Part shown: piece by piece, positions 26,334-36,172 of the stretch | Position numbering within the stretch: the first letter of the stretch is position 1 | Layout of the letters: each line of letters starts with the position of its first letter | Notes under the pieces: model-generated | What the model was told of the DNA's origin: nothing | Seen by the model: the letters and a program-made list of their open reading frames with translations, nothing else | Databases searched by the model: none | NCBI RefSeq assembly: GCF_018141005.1 | Contig: NZ_CP046582.1 | Span: 4,526,001-4,590,000 of the forward strand | From: Erwinia sp. E602 | GTDB taxonomy: Bacteria > Pseudomonadota > Gammaproteobacteria > Enterobacterales > Enterobacteriaceae | Direction of reading: 5' to 3' | Length of the DNA stretch: 64,000 nucleotides | Made by a program: the position numbers and the translations under genes

Positions 26334-27275
26334 ATGATCGAACTTAAACACCTGCGAACGCTGCAGGCACTGCAAAATACCGGTTCGCTGGCCGCCGCCG
26401 CCGCCCAGCTGCACCAGACGCAGTCAGCGTTATCTCACCAGTTCAGCGATCTGGAACAGCGTCTCGGCTTCCGCCTGTTTGTGCGTAAGAGCCAGCCGCT
26501 GCGTTTCACCCCCCAGGGGGAGATCCTGCTGCAGCTGGCCGAGCAGGTGCTGCCGCAGATCCAGCAGGCGCTCCAGGCCTGCCATGAGCCGCAGCAGAGC
26601 GCGCTGCGCATCGCCATTGAGTGCCACAGCTGCATTCAGTGGCTGACCCCGGCGCTGAACAATTTCCGCAAGAGCTGGCCGCAGGTGATGATGGACTTTA
26701 AATCAGGCGTCACCTTCGACCCGCAGCCGTCGCTGCAGCAGGGTGAGCTGGATATCGTGCTGACCTCCGATATTCTGACCAGCAGCGGGCTGTTCTACGC
26801 ACCGATGTTCGATTTCGAAGTGCGCCTGGTGCTGGCACCCGATCATCCGCTGGCCGCAAAGGCGCATATTTCACCGGAGGATCTGGCGCAGGAGGTGCTG
26901 TTAATCTATCCGGTACAGCGCCAGCGTCTGGATATCTGGCGGCACTTCCTGCAGCCCGCAGGCGTCAGCCCCGCGCTGAAGAACGTCGATAACACGCTGC
27001 TGCTGATTCAGATGGTAGCGGCGCAGATGGGCATTGCCGCCCTGCCGCACTGGGTGGTAGAGAGTTTCGAGCAACAAAATCTGGTAGTAACCAAAGCGCT
27101 GGGCGACGGGCTGTGGAGCCGCCTGTACGCGGCCGTGCGTGACGGTGAACAGCGCCAGCCGGTGGTGGAAGCCTTTATCCACTCGGCGCGCCAGCACGCC
27201 TGTAACAACCTGCCGCGGGTGCGCGATGCCTCGCGTCCGGGCACGCCGCTGCCGACGACCCTCGCCCGCTCCTGA
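26334..27275 (+). CDS. metR: LysR-type regulator MetR
   Basis: Homocysteine-responsive activator of metE and other methionine genes. The 313 residues (E. coli 317) start with [20 protein letters not shown]; the helix-turn-helix spans about residues 15-60 ([20 protein letters not shown]). A periplasmic-binding-protein-like effector domain follows. Transcribed away from metE; a terminator lies 26 nt after the stop. Confidence 0.96.
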   Translation: MIELKHLRTLQALQNTGSLAAAAAQLHQTQSALSHQFSDLEQRLGFRLFVRKSQPLRFTPQGEILLQLAEQVLPQIQQALQACHEPQQSALRIAIECHSCIQWLTPALNNFRKSWPQVMMDFKSGVTFDPQPSLQQGELDIVLTSDILTSSGLFYAPMFDFEVRLVLAPDHPLAAKAHISPEDLAQEVLLIYPVQRQRLDIWRHFLQPAGVSPALKNVDNTLLLIQMVAAQMGIAALPHWVVESFEQQNLVVTKALGDGLWSRLYAAVRDGEQRQPVVEAFIHSARQHACNNLPRVRDASRPGTPLPTTLARS

Positions 27276-27301
27276 CCCGCGCGGTTTCTCTGCTCTCCCT
27301 G

Positions 27302-27328
27302 CCGCCGGCACAACGCTGGCGGTTTTTT
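27302..27328 (+). terminator. metR terminator
   Basis: Stem CCGCCGGC / GCTGGCGG (one G-T pair) with a 5-nt loop, followed by TTTTTT. Orientation fits the end of metR. Confidence 0.85.
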
Positions 27329-27351
27329 CTGTTTAAGCGGGCGATTGTCTC

Positions 27352-27357
27352 TATAAT
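27352..27357 (+). promoter_or_regulatory. Candidate -10 box for the DUF1456 gene
   Basis: Perfect TATAAT 37 bp before the start at 27394 and just after the metR terminator. No good -35 is present at 16-18 bp, so strength is uncertain. Confidence 0.45.
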
Positions 27358-27393
27358 GCGCACACTGAAACAGTTTTATTGAAGAGAATGTCC

Positions 27394-27864
27394 ATGACCA
27401 ATAACGATGTCCTGCGCAGCGTGCGCTATATGCTGGATTTGAACGATGCCAAAGTCGTCAGCATCCTGGCGCTGGCAGAGAGCGAAGTCAGCGAAGCGGA
27501 AGTGCACAGCTTCCTGAAAAAAGAGGACGAAGCCGGTTTTCGTCCCTGCCCCGACGTGGTCATGGGCTACTTTCTGAACGGTTTAATTTTCCTGCGTCGC
27601 GGAAAAAGCGACGAAGCCCCCGCGCCGTCGATTGAGCGCAAAATGACCAACAACATCATCCTGAAGAAGCTGCGCATCGCCTTTGACCTGAAAACCACCG
27701 ATATCACCGACCTGCTGAAATCGGCCGACTTTGCCGTCGGACAGTCGGAAATTGGCGCGATCTTTCGCAAACCTGGGCATAAAAACTACCGTGAGTGCGG
27801 CGATCAGATCCTGCGTAACTTCCTTAAAGGGCTGACCAAAAGAGTCCGCCCGGCGAAGGCATAA
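27394..27864 (+). CDS. yehS: DUF1456 family protein (YehS-like)
   Basis: Two repeats of the DUF1456 domain, each with NNDVLRSVRYMLDLNDAKV or NNIILKKLRIAFDLKTTDI at its start and a R..P...YRECGD or FRPCPD type end. The function is not known. The ATG at 27394 (MTNNDVLRS) gives 156 residues, the E. coli YehS length; two earlier in-frame starts exist (TTG 27379, ATG 27388). In E. coli yehS lies elsewhere, near 47 minutes; here it sits alone between metR and glpT, where E. coli has bioP (yigM). Confidence 0.88.
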   Translation: MTNNDVLRSVRYMLDLNDAKVVSILALAESEVSEAEVHSFLKKEDEAGFRPCPDVVMGYFLNGLIFLRRGKSDEAPAPSIERKMTNNIILKKLRIAFDLKTTDITDLLKSADFAVGQSEIGAIFRKPGHKNYRECGDQILRNFLKGLTKRVRPAKA

Positions 27865-27888
27865 TTATTTTTCCTCAGCCCTCTCTCT

Positions 27889-27922
27889 GCATAAATTAAC
27901 GCTGTCTGGCGTTAATTTATGC
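27889..27922. terminator. Perfect 14-bp inverted repeat after yehS
   Basis: GCATAAATTAACGC and its exact complement are separated by 6 nt (TGTCTG). It lies 25 bp after the yehS stop. No T-run follows on the plus strand, so it is a terminator only by position; it could also be a protein-binding site. Confidence 0.45.
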
Positions 27923-28087
27923 ACTCTCCGCCGTGCCCGTCAGGCCGCTGAATCCAAAAACGCCTCAGCACAACGCTCTCTGTTGGCGATGAAGATCTGC
28001 GACCTGCCCTGTGCGATCGCCTTAATATTCCTTTTGGAAAGCAAACACTCACCAAACGAAAGCACTACCGCCGTCATGGATAATAAA

Positions 28088-28103
28088 TGTGATTAACATC
28101 ACA
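28088..28103. promoter_or_regulatory. CRP site upstream of glpT
   Basis: TGTGATTAACATCACA is a full TGTGA-N6-TCACA match with A/T flanks, 212 bp before glpT. E. coli glpT is activated by cAMP-CRP, which supports use here. Confidence 0.8.
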
Positions 28104-28222
28104 TAATATAGTTCCACTTCGAAAATACCTGCCGTTTTAATGATGGAGATGTAGCCATTTCGTCATAAAACTGTAACATCCGCGACCTTATTCGCCGTGC
28201 TTATCCTGACATCCGCTGCAAA

Positions 28223-28241
28223 ATGCGCGAAATGGAACATT
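28223..28241. promoter_or_regulatory. Candidate GlpR operator
   Basis: ATGCGCGAAATGGAACATT agrees with the GlpR consensus (ATGTTCG...CGAACAT) at about 14 of 19 positions, its right half GAACATT being exact. It lies 74 bp before the glpT start. GlpR represses glp genes unless glycerol-3-phosphate is bound. Confidence 0.5.
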
Positions 28242-28314
28242 TTTCTTAACCTGTTTCCGTGCGCGTCAGTTTGCCTGCCGGCGGCTGTCATTTTTCGAAC
28301 CTCGGGAGTTAGTC

Positions 28315-29667
28315 ATGCTAAGTATTTTCAAGCCGGCCGCGCATCAGCCTCGCGTTGATGACAGCCGCGTCGATCCGCTGTACCGCAAGCTGCGCTGGCA
28401 GATCTTTATGGGGATCTTCTTCGGTTATGCGGCCTATTACCTGGTGCGCAAGAACTTCACCCTCGCCATGCCTTACCTGATCGAGCAGGGGTTCTCCCGC
28501 GGTGATTTAGGCTTCGCGCTGTCCGGGATCTCGATTGCCTACGGCTTCTCCAAATTTCTGATGGGCTCGATCTCCGACCGCTCTAACCCGCGCGTCTTCC
28601 TGCCAGCCGGGCTGATTCTGGCCGGCGTGGTGATGCTGATCATGGGCTTTGTGCCGTGGGCAACCTCCAGCATCATGGTGATGTTCGTGCTGCTGTTCCT
28701 GTGCGGCTGGTTCCAGGGGATGGGCTGGCCGCCGTGTGGCCGTACCATGGTGCACTGGTGGTCGCAGAAAGAGCGCGGCGGCATCGTATCGGTATGGAAC
28801 TGTGCGCATAACGTCGGCGGTGGCCTGCCGCCGCTGCTGTTCCTGCTCGGCATGGCGTGGTTTAACGACTGGAAGGCCGCCCTGTATATGCCGGCCTTCG
28901 GCGCGATCCTGGTAGCGATTATCGCCTTTGCCCTGATGCGTGACACGCCACAGTCCTGCGGCCTGCCGCCGATTGAAGAGTACAAGAACGACTACCCGCC
29001 GGATTACAACGAAAAGCATGAGGAAGAACTGACCGCGAAGCAGATCTTTATGCAGTACATCCTGCCAAACAAGCTGCTGTGGTATATCGCGCTGGCTAAC
29101 GTCTTCGTCTATCTGCTGCGCTACGGCATCCTCGACTGGTCACCGACCTACCTGAAAGAGGTGAAGCACTTTACGCTGGATAAGTCGTCGTGGGCCTACT
29201 TCTTCTACGAGTACGCCGGTATTCCCGGCACGCTGCTGTGCGGCTGGATGTCTGACAAGGTGTTCAAAGGCAACCGTGGCGCAACCGGCGTGTTCTTTAT
29301 GACGCTGGTGACCATTGCCACCGTAGTTTACTGGATGAACCCGGCGGGCAACCCCGGCATTGATATGGCCTGTATGACCATCATTGGCTTCCTGATCTAC
29401 GGTCCGGTGATGCTGATTGGCCTGCATGCGCTTGAGCTGGCACCGAAGAAAGCGGCCGGCACCGCCGCAGGCTTTACCGGGCTGTTCGGTTACCTGGGTG
29501 GCTCGGTGGCCGCCAGCGCCATCGTCGGTTATACCGTTGACTACTTCGGCTGGAACGGCGGCTTTGCGGTGATGGTCGGCGGCTGCGTGCTGGCGGTGAT
29601 CCTGCTGATAATGACCATGCTGAGCGAGAACAAGCATAAGCAGGCGCTGGCAGCCGGTTCGCAGTAA
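28315..29667 (+). CDS. glpT: Glycerol-3-phosphate/phosphate antiporter GlpT
   Basis: Inner-membrane MFS antiporter importing glycerol-3-phosphate in exchange for phosphate; also the usual route for fosfomycin. The 450 residues (E. coli 452) have twelve hydrophobic helices. The substrate-binding residues known from E. coli GlpT are in register: Arg45 (YYLVRKN), His165 (NCAHNVGG) and Arg269 (YLLRYGI). It is GlpT and not UhpT, judging by the N-terminus MLSIFKPA and the loop [15 protein letters not shown]. No glpQ follows; instead a long terminator and the convergent yigL. Confidence 0.95.
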   Translation: MLSIFKPAAHQPRVDDSRVDPLYRKLRWQIFMGIFFGYAAYYLVRKNFTLAMPYLIEQGFSRGDLGFALSGISIAYGFSKFLMGSISDRSNPRVFLPAGLILAGVVMLIMGFVPWATSSIMVMFVLLFLCGWFQGMGWPPCGRTMVHWWSQKERGGIVSVWNCAHNVGGGLPPLLFLLGMAWFNDWKAALYMPAFGAILVAIIAFALMRDTPQSCGLPPIEEYKNDYPPDYNEKHEEELTAKQIFMQYILPNKLLWYIALANVFVYLLRYGILDWSPTYLKEVKHFTLDKSSWAYFFYEYAGIPGTLLCGWMSDKVFKGNRGATGVFFMTLVTIATVVYWMNPAGNPGIDMACMTIIGFLIYGPVMLIGLHALELAPKKAAGTAAGFTGLFGYLGGSVAASAIVGYTVDYFGWNGGFAVMVGGCVLAVILLIMTMLSENKHKQALAAGSQ

Positions 29668-29710
29668 GGCGGGTCTGAAAGCGTAACGGCAGCGGGAAAC
29701 CGCCGCCATT

Positions 29711-29794
29711 AAAAAAGGGCTGAGTTACCGCACGGCTCGTCACCGGTCAGATCGCTCTGACGGTGACGAAACCGTGCGGGCTCAGCCCTTTTGT
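29711..29794. terminator. Long bidirectional terminator between glpT and yigL
   Basis: An extended hairpin pairs AAAAAAGGGCTGAG with CTCAGCCCTTTTGTT, then CGCACGG with CCGTGCG and CGTCACCG with CGGTGACG toward the loop. A and T runs at both ends make it usable from both sides, fitting the convergent genes. Confidence 0.9.
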
Positions 29795-29817
29795 TGCCTG
29801 CGGCGTTAAGCGAAAAC

Positions 29818-30618
29818 TTAAACGGCGTACAGCGCACGCAGGGTGTGCGGCACCGCCTGCTCGGCGTTGCTGCCGATCACGTCCAGTTCCGGCAGCAGTG
29901 TTTTCAGGCGCGGGTCGGCATTCTGCATCACGCAGCCCTTACCCGACATGCTCAGCATCTCGGTATCATTCATGCCGTCGCCGAAGGCGATACAGTCCTG
30001 CAGCGTACAGCCTAACTTCTTCGATACCGCATCCAGTGCATGCCCCTTGGAGACGCCACCGGCCATCACTTCCAGACAGGTCGGCAGCGAGAAGCAGACG
30101 TTAACCCGGTCGCCCCAGCGGGCAGTCAGCGCCTGTTCCAGCGGGATCAGCAGCTCGGGATCGGCGCAGGTAAAGAACACCTTGCTGATACCGTCGGTCG
30201 CCAGCTGGCCCTGCTCGTAGACCTGATAGTTGAAGTCAGACTCGCGGAAGAAGTCCATCTCTTCCGGACGATGGCGGTTAAGGAACCACTCTTCATCGCG
30301 ATAAACGTTGGTGAAGATATCCGGGTTATGGTGCTGAATGGCAAACAGCTCGAGGGCGATCTCTTCTTCCAGGTTGTGGCTGAAGATCAGTTCACCGGCG
30401 GTATTGTGCACGCGGGCGCCGTTCGAGGTGATCATATAGGCATCGATACCCAGGCTGTCGCGCATCTGCGCCACGTCAATATAGTGACGCCCGGTAGCGA
30501 AAACGAAGTGAATGCCCTTGCGGGTGACTAACTGCAGCGTTTCGCGGGCAAACGGCGAGAGGGTGTGGTCCGGCGACAGCAGCGTGCCGTCGAGGTCTGA
30601 AGCAACAATACGATACAT
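29818..30618 (-). CDS. yigL: HAD-family sugar phosphatase YigL
   Basis: Cof-type HAD phosphatase; E. coli YigL hydrolyses pyridoxal phosphate and sugar phosphates and is induced post-transcriptionally by SgrS during sugar-phosphate stress. The 266 residues from 30618 (MYRIVASDLDGTLLS) match E. coli in length. Motif I is DLDGT (8-12); motif II and III regions are TSNGARVH and VSKGHALD; motif IV is GDGMNDTEM. It follows pldB by 33 nt, so the SgrS-dependent pldB-yigL arrangement is preserved. Confidence 0.95.
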   Translation of the reverse strand: MYRIVASDLDGTLLSPDHTLSPFARETLQLVTRKGIHFVFATGRHYIDVAQMRDSLGIDAYMITSNGARVHNTAGELIFSHNLEEEIALELFAIQHHNPDIFTNVYRDEEWFLNRHRPEEMDFFRESDFNYQVYEQGQLATDGISKVFFTCADPELLIPLEQALTARWGDRVNVCFSLPTCLEVMAGGVSKGHALDAVSKKLGCTLQDCIAFGDGMNDTEMLSMSGKGCVMQNADPRLKTLLPELDVIGSNAEQAVPHTLRALYAV

Positions 30619-30651
30619 AATACCTCTGATTATTTTGGCAGGTGCGGCCAT

Positions 30652-31629
30652 TCAGCGATGACCGGCAAAAAATGTCAGGATGGCTTCCAGGGCTTCGGCC
30701 CGCATCCGGTCTTGCTCAAACAGGATTTCGTGGCGCGCACCGGCAATCACCCGCGGGCGCTGGCCAGGACCGGGCAGCGCCTGGCAGAACAGATCCTGCG
30801 CCCGGTTTTCCACCACTTTATCAGCGGCCGCCTGCAGCAACAGCAGCGGCGTTACAATCTTCGGTGCCTGGCTGAGTATCTGCTGGCAGGCCAGCAGCGC
30901 TTCCCCCACCCAGTGATAGGTCGGGCCGCCCATGCGCAGACGCGGATCGTCGGCATAAAAGCGCAGGTTGCGCCGGTAGCGCTCGCGGCTGTGGGTCAGC
31001 TGATTGATGGAAAACGGACGCGGATGCCACTTACCGGTGCCTAACGCATAGCCGTTACGCATCACAGGGCGCGCTTCGGCCCAGTTAAGGATCCGATGTG
31101 CCATCCACAGCGGCATCGGCAGGCAGATGCCAAACATCGGTGACGCCAGTGCCACCGCGTTGAACGCCGCCGGCTGGCGCGCCAGCATCAGCGCCAGCAC
31201 CGCGCCGCCCATTGAGTGCGCCAGCGCGTAGCGGTGGCGGTAATGGCGCGGCACGATTTCCTGCAGATACAGCGTTTCCAGGTCATCAACGTAGTCGGCA
31301 AACGACTCAACGTGACCAAGATGGGAATCGTCCAGCAGGCGGCCCGATCGTCCCTGGCCACGATGATCGATAACGATCACGTCGTACCCGCTGTGGAACA
31401 GATCCCAGGCCAGCTCCGGGTACTTGACGTAGCTTTCGATACGCCCGGTGATCAGCAGGATAACCTTGTCATGTTGCGGATCGGTGAAGCGCACGTAGCG
31501 GATCGGCACGTTGGCCACGCCGGCAAATTCGCCCTCTTCCCGCCGCTGCCAGAAATCCAGCAAAGGGCCGGTCGCGAAGGCCGAGAAGGCGGCTTCACGC
31601 GTTAACCAGCTGTGTTTGCGATGTTCCAT
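30652..31629 (-). CDS. pldB: Lysophospholipase L2 (PldB)
   Basis: Alpha/beta hydrolase acting on lysophospholipids, inner-membrane associated in E. coli. The 325 residues (E. coli 340) hold the nucleophile Ser139 in ALAHSMGGA, the block VIDHRGQGRSGR near 87-98, and the final His in AGARHEILFE close to the C-terminus. Transcribed ahead of yigL; divergent from rhtB. Confidence 0.94.
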   Translation of the reverse strand: MEHRKHSWLTREAAFSAFATGPLLDFWQRREEGEFAGVANVPIRYVRFTDPQHDKVILLITGRIESYVKYPELAWDLFHSGYDVIVIDHRGQGRSGRLLDDSHLGHVESFADYVDDLETLYLQEIVPRHYRHRYALAHSMGGAVLALMLARQPAAFNAVALASPMFGICLPMPLWMAHRILNWAEARPVMRNGYALGTGKWHPRPFSINQLTHSRERYRRNLRFYADDPRLRMGGPTYHWVGEALLACQQILSQAPKIVTPLLLLQAAADKVVENRAQDLFCQALPGPGQRPRVIAGARHEILFEQDRMRAEALEAILTFFAGHR

Positions 31630-31742
31630 CAGACCTTTTCCAGAAGATAAACCGCTGTCGGGGGCGGGCTATTGTTACCGATAGCACAACGTTCAACAAT
31701 GACGTATTGTGTCACAAATAAGCGTTTTCCGGGAGTTTTACC

Positions 31743-32366
31743 ATGACCATCGAATGGTGGCTGACCTATCTGTTAACAACCAGCATCCTGAGCCTGTCGC
31801 CGGGATCGGGCGCCATCAACACCATGAGCACCGGCATCAGCCACGGCTATCGCGGCGCGGTGGCCTCTATTTCCGGCCTGCAGGTCGGCCTGTCAATTCA
31901 TATCCTGCTGGTGGGCATCGGCCTTGGCGCGCTGTTCTCCCAGTCGCTGCTGGCGTTTGAGGTGCTGAAATGGGCCGGTGCAGCCTACCTGATCTGGCTG
32001 GGGATCCAGCAGTGGCGCTCTGCCGGCGCGATTGATCTGAATGCGGTAGCCCAGGCGATGCCGCGCCGTAAGCTGTTTCAGCGGGCGGTGCTGGTCAACC
32101 TGACCAATCCGAAGAGCATCGTGTTTCTCGCCGCCCTGTTTCCACAGTTTATCATTGCCCATCAGCCACAGGCGATGCAGTACCTGGTACTGGGCGTCAC
32201 CACGGTGGTGATGGACATCATCGTAATGATTGGCTATGCCACCCTGGCCACGCGCATCGCCGGCTGGATCAAAGGCCCGCGCCAGATGAAGCTGCTGAAC
32301 CGCATCTTTGGCGGCATGTTTATGGCGATTGGCGCGGTGCTGGCCACCGCGCGCCGCGCGGCCTGA
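31743..32366 (+). CDS. rhtB: Homoserine/homoserine lactone exporter RhtB
   Basis: LysE/RhtB family inner-membrane exporter for homoserine and its lactone. The 207 residues (E. coli 206) start [14 protein letters not shown] and keep the family motif [12 protein letters not shown] (about 17-28), [13 protein letters not shown] and [17 protein letters not shown], with about six hydrophobic segments. In E. coli the threonine exporter rhtC lies between rhtB and recQ; here the gap is only 81 nt and rhtC is absent. Confidence 0.95.
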   Translation: MTIEWWLTYLLTTSILSLSPGSGAINTMSTGISHGYRGAVASISGLQVGLSIHILLVGIGLGALFSQSLLAFEVLKWAGAAYLIWLGIQQWRSAGAIDLNAVAQAMPRRKLFQRAVLVNLTNPKSIVFLAALFPQFIIAHQPQAMQYLVLGVTTVVMDIIVMIGYATLATRIAGWIKGPRQMKLLNRIFGGMFMAIGAVLATARRAA

Positions 32367-32447
32367 AAACCGCTTTGTCACGATAAGCCGGGAGTCGGGG
32401 CGTACTGCCTGCCGCACCCCGGCTAATCACAGCCCGGTTACGGGACG

Positions 32448-34280
32448 TTATTCGTCATCGTCGCCGTCGACGTGCTCTTTAATCATCACCAGGAACGGCT
32501 TACCGAAGCGCTCCAGCTTCTTCTGCCCGATGCCGTTGACGCTCAGCATCTCAGATGCGGTCAGCGGCATCTGTTCCGCCATTTCAATCAGCGTGGCGTC
32601 GTTAAAGACCACATACGGCGGCACGTTCTCCTCATCCGCAATCGCCTTGCGCAGCTTACGCAGTTTGGCAAACAGCTTACGGTCGTAGTTACCGCCGTAG
32701 GACTTCTGACTGGTATGACGCGGTTTAAGGCTCGGCAGGCGCGGCACCGCCAGCTGCAGCGGCAATTCGCCGCGCAGCACCGGCCGTGCGGCTTCGGTCA
32801 GCTGCAGGGCGGAGTGCATGGCGATGTTCTGCGTCACCAGCCCCAGGTGGATCAGCTGGCGCAGCACGCTGGTCCAGTGCTCGTGGCTGTGCTCGCGGCC
32901 GATACCGTACACCGGCAGCTTGTCATGCTGGAAGTCACGGATGCGCTGATTGTTAGCACCGCGCAGGATCTCCACTACGTAACCCATACCAAAGCGCTGG
33001 CCGACGCGATAGATGCAGGAGAGCGCCTTTTGCGCCTCCACCAGCCCGTCGTAGCGGCGCGGCGGATCGAGGCAGACGTCACAGTTACCGCACGCCTGCT
33101 GGCGGCCTTCACCGAAGTAGTTAAGCAGCACCAGACGGCGGCAGGTTTGCGCTTCGGCAAAGGCCCCCATCGCGTTCAGCTTGTGGCGTTCAATGTCCTG
33201 CAGCGGCCCCGGCGCTTTCTCTTCCAGACAGCGGCGCAGCCAGGCCATATCGGCCGGATCGTACAGCAGCATCGCTTCCGCCGGCAGGCCGTCGCGCCCG
33301 GCGCGGCCGGTCTCCTGGTAGTAGGACTCGATATTACGCGGGATGTCGAAGTGCACCACAAAGCGCACGTTGGGCTTGTTGATACCCATACCAAACGCCA
33401 CGGTGGCGACGACGATCTGCAGATCGTCGCGCTGGAAACCTTCCTGCACCTGCGAGCGGTGGGCATTATCCATGCCGGCGTGATAGGCACCTACGCTCAG
33501 CCCCTTACTCTGCAGACGCGCGGCGGTGTCTTCCACCTTGGCGCGGCTGTTACAGTAGATGATGCCGCACTTGCCGCCCTGATCCTGCACGTAGCGCAGC
33601 AGCTGCTCGGTCGGCTTAAACTTTTCCACCAGCGTGTAACGAATATTCGGCCGGTCAAAGCTGCTGATCTGAATCAGCGGATCTTCCAGCGCCAGCAGGC
33701 GCACGATATCGTTACGGGTGGTTTCATCGGCGGTGGCGGTCAGCGCCATCACCGGCACCTGCGGCAGCCGTTTTCTCAACTGGCCCAGCGCGCCATATTC
33801 CGGACGGAAATCGTGGCCCCACTGCGAAATACAGTGCGCCTCATCCACCGCCAGCATCGCCGGGTTACACTGGCTCAGCCGGTCAATGAAGTTGTCCATC
33901 ATCAGGCGTTCCGGGGCGATGTACAGCAGGCGCACGCGACCGCTGCGGCAGCCCTCCATCACCTCCTGCTGCTGCTCCCGCGTCTGCGTGGAGTTCAGGC
34001 ACGCCGCCGCCACGCCGTTAGCCAGCAGCTGGTCGACCTGGTCTTTCATCAGCGAGATAAGCGGCGACACCACCAGCGTCAGGCCCTCGCGCACCAGCGC
34101 AGGGATCTGATAACAGAGTGACTTACCGCCGCCGGTCGGCATCACCACCAGACAGTCACGCCCGTTCAGCGATTCCTGAATGATAGTCTGCTGTCCCGGA
34201 CGAAACTGCTGGTAGCCGAAGGTATCGCGCAGAACCTGAAGCGCCAGCGTTTCCTGATTGATTACTGCTGCCGTAGACAC
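32448..34280 (-). CDS. recQ: ATP-dependent DNA helicase RecQ
   Basis: 3'-5' helicase of the RecF recombination pathway and of stalled-fork processing. The GTG start at 34280 with GGGGAC upstream gives 610 residues (E. coli 609). Walker A is [11 protein letters not shown] (about 48-58), the DEAH box is [19 protein letters not shown], motif VI is [17 protein letters not shown]. Then come a Zn-binding region (CRRL, CGNCDVC) and winged helix, and an HRDC domain at the C-terminus ending in an acidic tail. Confidence 0.96.
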   Translation of the reverse strand: MSTAAVINQETLALQVLRDTFGYQQFRPGQQTIIQESLNGRDCLVVMPTGGGKSLCYQIPALVREGLTLVVSPLISLMKDQVDQLLANGVAAACLNSTQTREQQQEVMEGCRSGRVRLLYIAPERLMMDNFIDRLSQCNPAMLAVDEAHCISQWGHDFRPEYGALGQLRKRLPQVPVMALTATADETTRNDIVRLLALEDPLIQISSFDRPNIRYTLVEKFKPTEQLLRYVQDQGGKCGIIYCNSRAKVEDTAARLQSKGLSVGAYHAGMDNAHRSQVQEGFQRDDLQIVVATVAFGMGINKPNVRFVVHFDIPRNIESYYQETGRAGRDGLPAEAMLLYDPADMAWLRRCLEEKAPGPLQDIERHKLNAMGAFAEAQTCRRLVLLNYFGEGRQQACGNCDVCLDPPRRYDGLVEAQKALSCIYRVGQRFGMGYVVEILRGANNQRIRDFQHDKLPVYGIGREHSHEHWTSVLRQLIHLGLVTQNIAMHSALQLTEAARPVLRGELPLQLAVPRLPSLKPRHTSQKSYGGNYDRKLFAKLRKLRKAIADEENVPPYVVFNDATLIEMAEQMPLTASEMLSVNGIGQKKLERFGKPFLVMIKEHVDGDDDE

Positions 34281-34586
34281 GTTGTCCCCAAATTCGAAGT
34301 GGTGTGAAGCGCAACCGGGCGTGAAAGACCCGATCGGATGTGGCCTGAAACGGTGGCTGAGCAAGACTCAACCAGGCTGCGATGATACCCGATGTGCCGG
34401 GGGAGATCAGGATTATCGTGAGCTTTTTCTCTTTTCCGGAAGGCGTTACGCAGAACGGTGCAAGCGGGCGGCGGGCCGGACAGATAACTCTGCGCACGGC
34501 CGCAGGCGCTGCCGGTGGGCTCACCCGTGGCTCAGCACGCCCCTGTCTGACCGCTGTCACCGGGCTTCCCTGCCCGCCAGTTAAGG
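34281..34586. other. pldA-recQ intergenic region
   Basis: 306 bp between the pldA stop and the recQ start, both minus strand. It must hold the recQ upstream region, but I see no confident promoter, terminator or small gene. Short GC-rich inverted repeats exist (for example GGGC/GCCC near 34563-34576) with no T-run. Confidence 0.6.
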
Positions 34587-35465
34587 TCAGAACAGATCGT
34601 TCAGCGTGACGCCAACGCCAACGCGGGTCTGCTTGTGATTATAGTCAATCAGCGATTCGCCATAGCCGCTGAACACCTGAGTGTAGAAGCGGACGTGCTG
34701 GGTGATCGGGTAGCTCCAGCCCAGTTCAGCGCCGCCATAACCGCTGTTCCAGTTGTAGTTGCTGCGCACGCTGAAGATACTGTCGCCTGCCTGGTAGCCC
34801 AGCGTCAGACGGTAGTAGCCCATGTACTTGGTGATATCCGGGTTATCATCATTGCTCTCGCTCTCCGGCAGGCGATACCAGGGTTTTACCTCCACCAGCC
34901 AGTTGCCGTTCTCCGCCATCAGCCGCGCATAGACGCGGTTCCAGCTGCGCGAGGTCGGTTCCGAACGGCCGTTAGACTGGTGGTTAAAGCCGGTTTCCAC
35001 ATCCCGCAGCGTCCAGCCGCCCAGGCTGTAGTCTGTAGACCAGCCGAGGAAAATCTGCGGCTCATAGTCCGTTTCGCGGAACGGCGAGGAAGCACCACGG
35101 TTAGATAGCTGCCAGAAGGATTTTTGCGTATAGGAGGCAGCCAGCACCGAGTTGTCACCGAGAATACCGCGCCACAGTGGGAACGCCAGGCTCAGCTGGA
35201 ACTTCACCTCATCGTGCTTGGCTTTATCGGCCCAGTTGTAGGACGCGATCGCGTCTTTATTGATGTCGCTGGTCCAGGTATAGAGCAGATAGTTGTTTTC
35301 ATACGGATAGAGCACAAACGGATTGTCGTGCTTCTCCAGCAGGTTGGCAATGATGCTGCCAGGCACGTCCGGGCGGTCGTGGACCTCTTTAACGGTGGCT
35401 TCCTGTGCCAGTACTAACGTGGGAAACAGGAGCGCCGTTGCCAGCCACCCTTTCAGCAGAGCCAT
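34587..35465 (-). CDS. pldA: Outer-membrane phospholipase A (PldA)
   Basis: Outer-membrane beta-barrel phospholipase that removes phospholipids from the outer leaflet when dimerised with calcium. The 292 residues begin with a signal peptide (MALLKGWLATALLFPTLVLA, cleavage after residue 20). The active-site triad is in register with E. coli: His162 and Ser164 in NHQSNGRSEP, Asn176 in SWNRVYA. The protein ends in beta strands with aromatic terminal Phe (LNDLF), typical for barrel assembly. Single gene, divergent from yigI. Confidence 0.96.
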   Translation of the reverse strand: MALLKGWLATALLFPTLVLAQEATVKEVHDRPDVPGSIIANLLEKHDNPFVLYPYENNYLLYTWTSDINKDAIASYNWADKAKHDEVKFQLSLAFPLWRGILGDNSVLAASYTQKSFWQLSNRGASSPFRETDYEPQIFLGWSTDYSLGGWTLRDVETGFNHQSNGRSEPTSRSWNRVYARLMAENGNWLVEVKPWYRLPESESNDDNPDITKYMGYYRLTLGYQAGDSIFSVRSNYNWNSGYGGAELGWSYPITQHVRFYTQVFSGYGESLIDYNHKQTRVGVGVTLNDLF

Positions 35466-35638
35466 AGTGTTCTCCAGGGAGAAAAATTAAGGGAAGGAAA
35501 AGAGCGCCATTTTACACATAAAGTGCTGCCATCATCAGCGCAGTTTTCCGAAAGTGGAAAGCGCGGGCCGCCCGGCATAAACTAGGCGCTCTGTTAACCT
35601 TTTGTTTACCTCTTAGCGACGTATCAGGACCCTTCATG

Positions 35639-36109
35639 ATGTCAGCTGTACCCCTTGATCAGGCGGCCGCGCGCCGGCTGCTCGGTGAAATTTTTGTCTA
35701 TCATATGCCGTTTAACCGGGCGCTCGGGCTGGAGCTGGATCGGCTGGATAACGACTATGCCGAACTCAGCCTGAGCAATCAGACCATGCTGGTCGGCAAC
35801 GCCGCCCAGAAAATTTTGCACGGCGGGGTGATTGCCTCGGTGCTCGACGTCGCGGCAGGGCTGGTGTGCGTCACCAGCGCCCTGACCCGCCATGAGAGCA
35901 TCCCGGAAGAGGAGCTGCGCCAGCGCCTGTCGCGTATGGGCACCATCGATCTGCGGGTGGACTATCTGCGGCCGGGGCGCGGTGAGCGATTCATCGCCTG
36001 CAGCAGCCTGCTGCGCGGCGGTAACAAAGTCTCCGTCGCCCGGGTAGAACTGCATAACGAGGCCGGCCTGCATATCGCCAGCGCGCACGCGACCTATATG
36101 GTGGGTTAA
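35639..36109 (+). CDS. yigI: Acyl-CoA thioesterase YigI
   Basis: Hotdog-fold PaaI-type thioesterase; E. coli YigI acts on medium- and long-chain acyl-CoA. About 156 residues if the second of two adjacent ATGs is used ([10 protein letters not shown]), matching the E. coli N-terminus. Conserved are [25 protein letters not shown] (active-site region), [16 protein letters not shown] and the end AHATYMVG. Upstream of rarD by 63 nt and possibly co-transcribed. Confidence 0.92.
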   Translation: MSAVPLDQAAARRLLGEIFVYHMPFNRALGLELDRLDNDYAELSLSNQTMLVGNAAQKILHGGVIASVLDVAAGLVCVTSALTRHESIPEEELRQRLSRMGTIDLRVDYLRPGRGERFIACSSLLRGGNKVSVARVELHNEAGLHIASAHATYMVG

Positions 36110-36172
36110 TTCACGTCACGCCGGTGCCGGGTTCAGGCCCGGCCATCGTCTGACTTATTGAGTACTTGCACA

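Larger units (their letters stand above)
27865..28314. other. yehS-glpT intergenic region
   Basis: 450 bp without a gene. It holds a perfect 14-bp inverted repeat (27889-27922), a CRP site (28088-28103), a GlpR-like operator (28223-28241) and the glpT ribosome site GGGAG before 28315. The middle part shows nothing I recognise. Confidence 0.8.
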
